In this document: positions 1 through 9,988 of the stretch, piece after piece
How positions within the stretch are numbered: the first letter of the stretch is position 1
How the letters are laid out: every line of letters starts with the position of its first letter
The notes under the pieces: generated by a model
Databases searched by the model: none
Seen by the model: only the letters and a program-made list of their open reading frames with translations
What the model was told of the DNA's origin: nothing
Assembly: GCA_018389105.1 (NCBI GenBank)
Contig: JACATO010001081.1
Span: 1 to 64,000, forward strand
Length of the DNA stretch: 64,000 nucleotides
Source of the DNA: Nautilus pompilius
Taxonomy: Eukaryota; Mollusca; Cephalopoda; Nautilida; Nautilidae
Direction of reading: 5' to 3'
Translations under genes and position numbers: made by a program

Positions 1-3000
1 AATTAACCGAAAATCAAGACAGTTATTTCCTTATCTTTTTTTTACCGTGTGTTTTTTTTTTTTTTTTTATGTATCCCACTCATCACGGACCCCTGGCCTG
101 AACTCGAGATCATCTCACAGCAGTGAGCTAATCAGCCTCGGCGACCGAGAAAGTCACCCGGGTGCGAGTTTGGTGGTCAGGTTAGAGCTTCCGGCGGAAG
201 AACCCACTCTCCCCCCCCCCAACCCCACCAGCTTACCCGAGAAACCCTGCTAGAACATCTCGATTTCTTTTTTTCAGGGGTAGAAGGGAATCTGATCGCT
301 CGGAAGAAATTACCCTGGTAGGTAGGCCAGATCGGTCCATCGGGCTCTGAACTCGCGCCATCATTTCTCTACTAATTTGCCACCGGACCAGAGACAGCTC
401 CCCTTGGAGAGGAAAAAGTGAAACAAGTAACCAAGATTAAGCGATGCTATTGTTTGCTATCGTATATTGTTGTTTGTTTGTTTTTTAAGAAGAAATATAG
501 CGTCGGAAAATGGAGCGATGGGTTGACCATGAATCTCAAGCAGAGGCTCGATGGCTGTCGTTTATTGTTCTCTGGCAGCTGGCTTTCGCTGTCTGAATAC
601 GGCTTAATTCGGTTGTCTCTACGAGATGGAATATCTCTTGGCTACTCTGATAATGGACCTTCTGATTTCTAGTGACTGCTTGGTCTCGGCGATATTCCGC
701 TGTAAACACCGGTGATCGGCATCAAACGTGCGACGCGCCCTCTGGCTAACCGCACCACAGAAAATATGGTCAGAGCTCTGGACAAAGTCCGTCAACTTTA
801 GTGGCAGCGGCTATTCACGTGGTGAGCAGGTGTCCGTCACTGGCGATCAAGGTGAGAAGAGTTCACACCAACTGTCGGTACCGAGCGACGAGGGTTTCTG
901 AAACTAAGGCGATCGATGAGGATAAATTGCTTGGCCTACTCTCCTTCGCTTTTCTCGTTGTGCGCTATAATATCTCAACTGTGATTTCAATATCATATAT
1001 TAAAGCTGTTACATGTTGGTCTTAATGCATTGGCATTTTGAAACATGAGGCCATAACTAGCAGTGTACAAACATGTCACCTGAATTGACGCTCGTTATGG
1101 CATTAGGCTATGAGAGTGAGAAACGCAGGCGTGGAAGGGTTAAAGGCTGATGGAGAGAGTGGTGCGGCAGAGAAGGCTTGGAAATAAGTGCTATAGGACG
1201 GTGCACTCTAAGCAGCCGTCTGCCTGCTGCATTCCTGCAGTTTGCGGGGCAGGGAGAGTCGGGCCATCGTCTAGCGGAAACCCGGCGAAATCGGACTTCC
1301 GGTTGTTCATTGCCCGCGCGAGGGTACCCGGGAATTCCCTACCTAGCCAGCGGAAACCCGGCACTTCACGCAGCGAGGAGACCCCCCCCCAATCGCCAAA
1401 AGGCTGTCGGCAAAATCCGTTTTGAGGCGGTGCTAATAATAAAGCAAATCTGGAATTAGACGACTCCTCTTGGACGACGAACAGTTTAGGGACAGGTGCC
1501 CGTTCGAACCTCTAGAGACCGGCTCGTGGCCCGGTCGGGTTCGTTTAAAACTAGGATCTCGTCGTGAAGAACGAGACGTCATCGCTGTCCAAAGAAGCCG
1601 CCCTGTTGTCGCGCAGAAGTGAAGGACTAACTAATCCGCGCAGACTTTCCGATTGTGGATAATTCGCGTTATTATCCCAGTTCTTTTTTTTTTTTCTTTC
1701 TCTTGCATATTGACGAAAGATCTGCCGGAGAGGTCCCAAGCAGAATGACACCTTCTAACTCTGCGGCGGGCGAAGTCTGGACGCTATGATAGTAACTCGC
1801 CAACGATGGCAACAAACGAGAAACCTGTACAACAACTTAAACATTTTTTTTTGTTGTTTGTTTGCGAAGCCAGGACCCAGGGCAGATTAAAACACCGAGC
1901 AAAGATGAAAACTTCGTTACACACCTGGATGACTCTGCCATTTTCTACTACACGTGCTCAAAGATTTCTGGATTAACAACGTCTCTTATAATTCATTTCG
2001 TGTGATTAGACAATTCCCCCCCCCCCTCCTCGAGACGGCGTTAAGGGGAATTTACTTTGTCAGTAAATGCGAAACTTTACTTAGTACTGCCGAGAATGTA
2101 CGATATTCTTAAAACGCGGGGAAGGTCACGTGGACGTCAGATTGCACAATGAAGCTAACCCCAAAAGAAGCAGCTGCATAGATGCCATACGTAATAACAT
2201 CTCTTAAAAGAGGCCACTGACGTGTATCGGCTGTGGTCATGGAGCTTCACAGAGGCGCTATTTAAAGTATCAATAATAGACTAGAAATCAATCAGATAAT
2301 CACCTAGTTTGGACGTCGTTCGATCCTGCCACAAACCTTGGAGACAATGCCAAAGGTAACAATGGGTGACCGGAAAGAATATCCACAAGTGACGTCATCG
2401 TCCTTCGGCCGGTTGCTCGGTATGTTTTAAAGAATTTTCAAGATGATCCCATCTTTCAGGTTAACTTAATACGCTTAAGTTCGTTGTTTCTTAGCAGCAT
2501 TTGCTTTTTAATGGCATTTATGGCTATTCCTTCGAATCAGAGTTCACCTTAATGCGAGTAGAATTCTGTATCCTGCAGAAGAGAAAAGAAAAAAAAACAG
2601 AGATATCTGATGCTGGCGGCGGCTTTTCGCAAGACTTTGCAGAGCTGACGGTGGTGGGGGGGGGGGAGAGAGAGAGGAGGAGACCGGATCTAGTTCACAG
2701 GTGAATTTCTAATTAAAACTACATGCGAGCGATACGGTCGAAGGGCAGGACGTCGTTCTACAATCTCCTTCATCTGTAGTAGCTCTGGTCTCGGTCTTCG
2801 CACAACAACAGCCGTAGCCGATCAGAATACTGCGCACCCACCCCAAATCCTCGTCGTGCGGTCCAATGAACAACCGGCGAATTCCAGGCAGCTTAAGCCA
2901 GCTTTTACTCTGTTGTTGTTGTTTTGTTGTTGTTGTAGTACCTTGTGCACCCTGCCGCTCCCCCTAGCGTGTTTAAGAGAAAGGTTAAATCCATGTCGCG

Positions 3001-3718
3001 ACATGGCGTTTCTGAAAATTTTTTGTGGAGAAGCAATTGCAGAGATCTGTCCGGTTTAGCACTACAACATTAAAACGGCGGAGATTAACACCGAAAACAT
3101 GGCGGACACGCGGGGGCCGAGAGAGGATATTAGAAACGCAAAAAAAAAAAAAAAAAAAAGAAGGGGGGGCGACGCGGCGTGGCTTCCGGTCGACGGGGCG
3201 CCACCTAGAGGTGCGTCTGGCAGAGCCAAGAATATCTGCATAAATTTGTGTTTATTAAAAGGGAATAAACAACGTAGACGAATAAAAACTTTATAAAACA
3301 AGAAAGAAATTGAACTTAAGCCTTTTAAAAAAAAAAAAAAACGTTTCGCCACCTTTAGTAGGTGATAATAGTCAGGGTAGAGGGAGCAGGATGACGACAA
3401 ATACACGAAAGATAATAGAAAGTCGTTAAAATAAAACAGGATTTTCGACTGTTGGTATCGAGTCTCAAGATAAAAAAAAATAGGCATGTGTTTGTGTGCG
3501 ATTGTGCTTATATATCAGTTATTCTTTTATGCATTATTAAGGCCTTTTGAAGAAGTTATGGGTGGTTGAGAATTGTGTCTACTATTTTAATACATTTTTC
3601 TCGTATGACTAGGAGCTAGCTAATTTCTCAACACCGAAACAAAGGTATTCAAACATCTATGTAGTAGGTAGGTAGGAATGCCGCGATCTGGTAACAGAAG
3701 CAGTGATGTGTGTGTGTG
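1..3718. other. No gene recognised; mixed single-copy DNA
   Basis: I see no convincing gene. The open stretches here are short, lack family motifs, and several consist of translated homopolymer or low-complexity DNA. There are runs of T near 48-68, of C near 1381-1390, of G near 2655-2667 and of A near 3141-3160. An ATGGCGGAC context at 3099 resembles a start site, but the frame soon becomes a lysine run from poly-A and has no family match. Confidence 0.5.
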
Positions 3719-3866
3719 AGTGAGGAGAGAGCGAGAGAGGAGAGAGAGAGAGGGGAGAGGAGAGGGAGCGAGAGAGAGGGAGGGAGCGGGAGAGAGAGGA
3801 GAGAGGGAGGAGAGAGAGAGGGGAGGGAGAGAGAGATGAGAGGGACGAGAGAGGAGAGAGGGAGAG

Positions 3867-3904
<38 letters not shown>

Positions 3905-4074
3905 GAGAGAGAGATGAGAGGAGGGGAGTTGAGAGACGGAGAGCGGGGAGTGAGAGGGAGAGAGGAGCAGGGAGAGAGGAGAGAGAGAGAGAGGGAGAGA
4001 GACGGGAGAGAGAGGAGGAGAGAGAGAGCGAGAGCGAGAGAGAGAGAGAGAGGGAGAGAGAGGAGAGAGAGAGA

Positions 4075-4157
<83 letters not shown>

Positions 4158-4254
4158 GGCGGAGAGAGAGGAGAGAGAGAGAGAGAGAGGAGAGAGAGGG
4201 AGAGAGGAGAGAGAGGAGAGAGCGAGAGGGAGGAGGGAGAGAGAGAGAGAGAGA
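3719..4254. repeat. GA-rich polypurine tract, about 0.5 kb
   Basis: The + strand is almost entirely A and G, dominated by GA and GGA steps, with a few C or T interruptions. It translates into a long Glu/Arg frame that has no protein-like character, so I do not call it coding. Such mirror-like polypurine/polypyrimidine DNA can form triplex (H-DNA) and can bind GAGA-type factors; that is known of such tracts and not shown here. Confidence 0.95.
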
Positions 4255-4847
4255 ATTTAAAAAAAAGAAAAGGAGAATGAAAAGGAGAACTAAAACCTAA
4301 TCGTTTGTTGTTGTTTTTTTTTAAAATTATTTCTCGTCATATGTATGTCATTTTATTTATTTAATATTTCTACAGAAAAAAACACGGTCACAAGAAATAA
4401 ATTTGGAAATGTATATATAACAGTACTCTTATTAGCACTATGGTACTTTAGAAAAATTGAAACCTTTGCATAGTTTACTGATAACTGAAGAAGACAGTTC
4501 ATATTTTGCGTGGCTATCTCACGAACTGACCACTGTCTTGACATTTTCTCCTCGAGCCTGTGCAAAGCAATCTGACAAGATTCTTCTTCTTCGCCATGTT
4601 TTTCCCACGTGACTTTCAAGGTTCAGTTTTGCTTGTGATATTCGTTTCAAGATATTCTGGATCCCTTAATTCCCATAGTTTTCCTATGAGATTTACATGT
4701 GTGCACCTGGAAAGGGACAGTTTAAGAAAGTTGCTCCTTGTTCCATTGTGAATACCATGAAATCTCCCTTAAGGAGGACTTCGCTGCGAGATAGAATTAC
4801 GACAATTTAGTTTTTTCCCACCCATTACACGTGCATCGGTGTAAAAT
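4255..4847. other. Spacer without a recognised gene
   Basis: AT-rich sequence between the polypurine tract and the 48-bp minisatellite. A minus-strand frame at 4353-4619 has no recognisable motif or good splice sites. Confidence 0.5.
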
Positions 4848-5312
4848 TCAGCAAAGAGTGTGCACAAGTAGCAGTGACGTCAGCCGGCGGTTGATTCAAC
4901 AAAGAGTGTGCACAAGTAGCAGTGACGTCAGCCGGCGGTTGATTCAGCAAAGAGTGTGCACAAGTAGCAGTGACGTCAGCCGGCGGTTGATTCAGCAAAG
5001 ACTGTGCACAAGTAGCAATGACGTCAGCCTGAAGATGATTCAACAAAGAGTGTGCACAAGTAGCAGTGACGTCAGCCGGCAGATGATTCAGCAAAGAGTG
5101 TGCACAAGTAGCAGTGACGTCAGCCGGCGGTTGATTCAGCAAAGAGTGTGCACAAGTATCAGTGACGTCAGTCGGCAGATGATTCAACAAAGAGTGTGCA
5201 CAAGGACGTCAGTCGGCAGATGATTCAACAAAGAGTGTGCACAAGTAGCAGTGACGTCAGCCGGCGGTTGACTCAGCAAAGAGTGTGCACAAGTAGCAGC
5301 GACGTCAGCCGA
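4848..5312. repeat. 48-bp minisatellite with embedded CRE sites
   Basis: About ten tandem units of 48 bp, starting near 4848, 4896, 4944, 4992, 5040, 5088, 5136, 5184, 5225 and 5273. The eighth unit is shortened. Each full unit has a GTGCAC palindrome followed by TGACGTCA, the consensus cAMP-response element. Perfect TGACGTCA is at 4875, 4923, 4971, 5019, 5067, 5115, 5163 and 5252; the units near 5214 and 5300 carry one-base variants. Because 48 is a multiple of three, both strands show long frames, which are a by-product of the repeat. Confidence 0.95.
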
Positions 5313-6147
5313 CTCGAATGAGAAAAGTCTGCGACTCTACACACATGAAGAGAGGGATCAGACGTCTTATTCTCAGTGTTTTGGATGGTTCCTCCGGAGT
5401 CCGACGGGGCTGTTTTAAGAGAATTATAAAAAAAAAAAAAAGCATGAAAAAGGGCATTTAGACATTTTCGAAATCAGTCATTATTTTATGAAGAATGGCC
5501 GGCGTTCTATCCTCACGCAGGTTCCTTCAAACTCAGACCAGGAGGTCAATTTAAAGGAAATAAAGTAAAAATGGTTTTTGAAAACTTGATTAATTAATAA
5601 GAGGAAAAGGGATAAAGGGAAACATTCTGAACTTGGGGTTTGTCGATGAACCAACTGGGACAGTTTCGCTGCAGCTACGATGTGAGGCGAAAACCATCAT
5701 CTGAAAACAGCGCAAATGTAGAATGGTTTCCTTTCCTTAGGTTGGACAGAATTATGCCATCAAATCAACAGTTCGATTCGCTTGTGGTCTGTACCCAGTA
5801 GGCGCAGGTTGGGTTAGGGTTAATGACACTCAGTGCCTTCCTCGATAATATGATGAGAAATCTGTGCACCGTCCTGTTGTCAAATGTTTCACCTCAAAAG
5901 TTCGGTGACTGAAGAATATACAACCAGGTCAACAAACCCAGCTGCTGCTGCTGCTGCTGTATCCCGTGTTGTATGGGAGGTAAAAACTGATGTGGTGTAT
6001 GGCTAGTTAGACAAAAGGGTCGCGATTAACATCTTGGATCAGAACATTCAATTAAGATAACCAGGTAAAATAATGTCAAAGTAACTAACTTCCTCTTTAA
6101 AAGTAGAATCAGTCCATGTATCTTCTTAACCAAATAAAACAACTAGA
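5313..6147. other. Non-repetitive stretch, no gene seen
   Basis: No supported gene. It includes a short CTG run at about 5940-5959 and a poly-A run near 5429-5441. Confidence 0.5.
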
Positions 6148-6148
6148 A

Positions 6149-6191
<43 letters not shown>

Positions 6192-6244
6192 TAATAATAA
6201 TAATAATTTAATAATAATAAAATAATAATAATAATAATAATAAC

Positions 6245-6303
<59 letters not shown>
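6148..6303. repeat. (AAT)n microsatellite
   Basis: About 155 bp of ATA/AAT trinucleotide repeat with a few interruptions. It lies about 45 bp beyond the putative splice donor of the minus-strand exon candidate, so it would fall in that gene's first intron. Confidence 0.95.
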
Positions 6304-6304
<1 letters not shown>

Positions 6305-6348
6305 TGATGTATTATCAATTTACAACTCACTATTTTAGTTTAACTTAC

Positions 6349-6616
6349 CGTCTTTGCCTAATAAATCTGCCATGCTATGATTCCTTCCTGCTCTTCTGCT
6401 CCAGTCCGTCGGCATAGGTTTCCTCACAGCTAAACAAAAAGGTTTTGGCAGGACTTTGTTCTTGGAATAGCAGAAAACTGCGTCCAGAGCCTCTTTGACG
6501 ATGCTTTCTACTCGAACTTCGAACCAAGTGGAATTACGCAAGCAGAGGGCAGAGAGGAGAGCGAGAGAGAGAGATGGAGAGAGAGATCCCAGAGAGATCC
6601 CGCGAAGACTTGCCAT
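6349..6616 (-). CDS. Candidate first exon, unrecognised protein
   Basis: On the minus strand an open frame begins at ATG 6616 and runs to a strong splice donor, AAGACG|GTAAGT, with the intron starting at 6348. It would encode about 89 residues. The start is hydrophobic (residues about 8-26, partly encoded by a GA-rich repeat) and could be a signal peptide. A stretch with two cysteines and a KPFC motif follows. A second in-frame ATG at 6373-6371 sits in a strong context (A at -3, G at +4) and would give a short start (MADLLGKDG) before the donor, with the rest as 5' leader. I recognise no family. The donor and open frame are seen; that this is a real first exon is inference. No downstream exon was found in 1-6300, so it would have to lie outside the window. 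Confidence 0.3.
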
Positions 6617-7537
6617 ATAAGGTTGTCGTAAGGATAGGTCGGATGACAGAGAGTTAATGATCCATTTGCACGGACGCGTAACCAGCTGAAGATGCCTGGC
6701 CTCCTGTCACCAAGAAGCTCAGCCGACGACTCCGACGAGCGCGTGACTTCGATCCGAGCACAAATGGAAATCGAGTTAAATACCGTTTACAGTTGTCCGG
6801 CTATCTGCCCGTTCTCTCTTTCTATCTTTGGTTGACAGGAACGCGGGGACTTATGGGGTTAGATGGGATCAGGTGGACATGGAATGCTGCAAACGGAATT
6901 CCGTTACAGTCTGAAGAGAACAGCGAAATTACTAACGGAGATGCCATTCAGCCAAATTGTATAGCTGCTTCTCCTGTTGCTGGAAGGATGAGACATGGGA
7001 TGCTACCGGACATGAAACCAATCACTACGTGAATTTGTCTATTGCTTATTTGAACAGCTAAGCAAAAAATCGGTGCTGCAGGCCTCCGATGCGCGTGTGT
7101 GTGTTGTGGGGCATGATACACAAAACAAGGGACAAAATGAAGGATGAACATATTAGAGAAATTATTGTTTTCGAGCTCTCGCACAAGAAAGCTGAGATAG
7201 TTTATCCATAGAAACAGAATGGAGGAAAAGAGACCTTCAAAGCTGGCTTATCAATGTCAGATAAAACTAGAATAAATTCAAGACGAGAGAGAGATGAAGA
7301 GTGATGGAGAGAGAGATGAAAAGAGTCCTGAAGATAGAGCGAGAGAGAGGGGGGGGGAGAGAGAGAAAGGGGAGGGCATTGTTTAAGTGTAAGGGGAATA
7401 ATTAATTCGTCTTATATAATAATAGTTATTTTTCATGATTTCGTTTTAACAGGTGCCCTATATTCGACGACGACGGTCGAAAGCACCAGCTCAATAATTT
7501 AAGAGTTGGTAATTTGGTAATTTGAACTAATTTATTT

Positions 7538-7540
<3 letters not shown>
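6617..7540. other. Possible upstream region of the minus-strand exon
   Basis: No gene supported. If the exon at 6349-6616 is real, its promoter would lie here. The segment at about 7285-7372 is GA-rich. No TATA element was evident. Confidence 0.3.
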
Positions 7541-7586
<46 letters not shown>

Positions 7587-7596
7587 TCTCTCTTCA

Positions 7597-7655
<59 letters not shown>

Positions 7656-7657
7656 TT
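7541..7657. repeat. (CT)n microsatellite
   Basis: Near-pure CT dinucleotide repeat of about 115 bp with CAT and TT interruptions. The GA-rich reverse strand yields spurious Glu/Arg frames. Confidence 0.95.
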
Positions 7658-7849
7658 GAGGGAGGTCGACGATGATGGACCGGTGTTTAAAAAGAAACCG
7701 ACCGTATTGTGGGAAGGTTCGCCAAGCGAGTCGGACACTAACGGAGATCATAGAACAATCCATCAACTGAAGCAGATGCCAATTGTGTAATATTTATCTC
7801 CCAACGATTAAAAAAGTCTTCAAAATGTGCAAACTTCACAGAAGTATTC

Positions 7850-7929
<80 letters not shown>

Positions 7930-7941
7930 TAATAATAATAA
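7850..7941. repeat. (AAT)n microsatellite
   Basis: About 90 bp of uninterrupted TAA/AAT trinucleotide repeat. The polytyrosine frame on the reverse strand is an artefact of it. Confidence 0.95.
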
Positions 7942-8102
7942 AGAAAGATTTATTACAGGTGGTGGCTTTTGACAGGTTTTTGAGAAGAAAAGACGCGGTG
8001 TACAAATACGTCCATTTCTTAAGTTTATTAATATTCTAAGTAAATTTTAAAATAATAAATACAACTTATTATCAACATAAATATTTTCTTTGATTTCAAA
8101 CT

Positions 8103-8881
8103 GCATGTGTTAGGGGTGTTCCCGAACCCCTGCATACATTCTGTCCGTTAGGGGTGCTCCTGGACCCCTGTCTACACTCTGCTGGAGGTGTTCCTGTACC
8201 CTTGTCTACATTCTGCCCGTTAGGGGTGCTCCTGGACCCCTGTCTACACTCTGCTGGAGGTGTTCCTGTACCCTTGTCTACATTCTGCCCGTTAGGGGTG
8301 CTCCTGGACCCCTGTCTACACTCTGCTGGAGGTGTTCCCGAACCCCTGCATACATTCTGTCCGTTAGGGGTGCTCCTGGACCCCTGTCTACACTCTGCTG
8401 GGTGTTCCTGTACCCTTGTCTACATTCTGCCCGTTAGGGGTGCTCCTGGACCCCTGTCTACACTCTGCTGGAGGTGTTCCTGTACCCTTGTCTACATTCT
8501 GCCCGTTAGGGGTGCTCCTGGACCCCTGTCTACACTCTGCTGGAGGTGTTCCTGTACCCCTGCATACATTCTGCCCGTTAGGGGTGTTCCTGTAGCCCTG
8601 TCTACACTCTGCTGGAGGTGTTCCTGTACCCTTGTCTACATTCTGCCCGTTAGGGGTGCTCCTGGACCCTGTCTACACTCTGCTGGAGGTGTTCCTGTAC
8701 CCCTGCATACATTCTGCCCGTTAGGGGTGCTCCTGGACCCCTGTCTACACTCTGCTGGAGGTGTTCCTGTACCCTTGTCTACATTCTGCCCGTTAGGGGT
8801 GCTCCTGGACCCCTGTCTACACTCTGCTGGAGGTGTTCCTGTACCCCTGCATACATTCTGCCCGTTAGGGGTGTTCCTGTA
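8103..8881. repeat. 36/72-bp minisatellite
   Basis: About eleven tandem 72-bp units, each made of two diverged 36-bp halves. One half reads GGGGTGCTCCTGGACCCC and the other GGTGTTCCTGTACCC, each followed by a TACA(C/T)TCTG stretch. A few units carry small deletions. The long + frame with a 24-residue period arises because 72 is divisible by three. The GGGG...CCCC halves are self-complementary and could form hairpins. Confidence 0.95.
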
Positions 8882-9791
8882 TTCTTAACCTCACGAATTA
8901 CAGTCACATCATATCAGATTCGCTTTCTGTTGACTGAACGAGTGGATTAATGAATAAAACATGGAGCGTAACCGACAGAAAACAAAGCTGTGTGTTTATT
9001 TATGACAACTTTGCTTCGTTTCTTATTTCCACGCGTGAACGATTTTTAAAATTTCTTCACCGAGATGCTAACACGCTAGGAAAACTGTTGGGCTGCTGAT
9101 AAAAGGGACATAACTCTTTATCTAAAAAAAAAAATTGGATTGAAATCAGTAATACACTTGGTATAAAAACCCTGATCGACATTTTTAAATTTTAAAAATT
9201 GTTTCTGAAGTTGACTGAGCGAGGAATCTAAAAAATTAGAAGGAAGGGACCAGTGCGAACTCGGGTCTCACGCCCTGCTTTTGGAAGTCACGTCTCGTGG
9301 AACCGTGAAAACTCGAGATGAATAAAATGTCGAACGATAATAACGATAATATATATATATTTTTTTAAATAAAGAAAGCGATGGTTTACTTGTCAATATG
9401 TCAGTTTTAATTATACTAAATTGGGTTTGTCCCCCCCACTCCATTAAAAAAAAAATAATCTAAATGAAAGGAGTTACAGCGAATGAAAGATGAACCGATG
9501 AGACAGCTTCGTTGCTATGACGACACGCGAATTCCTCGGGAGGGTGGTGGTGAGGTGAGGGCGCTATGCGAATAAGGTTACGTGTTGATATGCAAATTAG
9601 GTGTCGCTTAGAAAAACAGAATACTGCGAATTAAAATGACTTTTCTACTTTATGATTTCCACCTGAAACTGAAACCAGAATTGTTTGTTTATATATATGT
9701 ATTCTGAAGAACAGTTGTGGGTGTGAGAAATATACTGAACGTTATCGTTTTAGCATTTAGTACGAGTTAACCCTACCCTGACCTGGTGAGC

Positions 9792-9793
<2 letters not shown>
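8882..9793. other. No gene recognised
   Basis: AT-rich single-copy sequence with a short TA run near 9350-9360. Nothing supported. Confidence 0.5.

Positions 9794-9824
<31 letters not shown>
9794..9824. repeat. Poly-T tract, about 31 bp
   Basis: Uninterrupted T run. It could be the reverse-strand poly-A tail of a retroposed sequence, but no flanking duplication was seen. Confidence 0.8.
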
Positions 9825-9830
<6 letters not shown>

Positions 9831-9944
9831 CCACGACCCCACGTCTACAAGATATTTTAGTGCCAGAATTTCCAGGCAGGTTGTGTGTGTGTGTTACGTA
9901 TCGCTCGCTTTAGTTCTAAGCCTTCCGAATACCCTTTTAGGTGC

Positions 9945-9945
<1 letters not shown>

Positions 9946-9976
<31 letters not shown>

Positions 9977-9988
9977 TATCATCATCAT
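9946..9988. repeat. (ATC)n microsatellite
   Basis: About 14 units of CAT/ATC with one interruption. It yields an isoleucine run on one strand and an aspartate run on the other, both artefacts. Confidence 0.9.

Noticed and set aside
1150-1459. Two overlapping frames in a GC-rich segment
   Set aside because: Neither has a domain or splice context. The neighbourhood might be a decayed repeat, but no second copy is visible in the window.
3095-3296. ATGGCGGAC start-like context
   Set aside because: The frame runs into a lysine tract encoded by an A run and has no downstream splice donor or family match.
3062-3487. A 141-codon minus-strand frame rich in Phe and Leu
   Set aside because: Mostly translated poly-A/T runs. 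The apparent membrane-like character is an artefact of homopolymers.
3710-4300. A 196-codon Glu/Arg-rich open frame
   Set aside because: It is the translation of the GA polypurine tract, with no domain or codon bias beyond the repeat.
8154-8888. A 244-codon repeat-protein-like frame
   Set aside because: Product of the 72-bp minisatellite. The frame changes phase where units carry small deletions, and there is no leader, domain or splice context.
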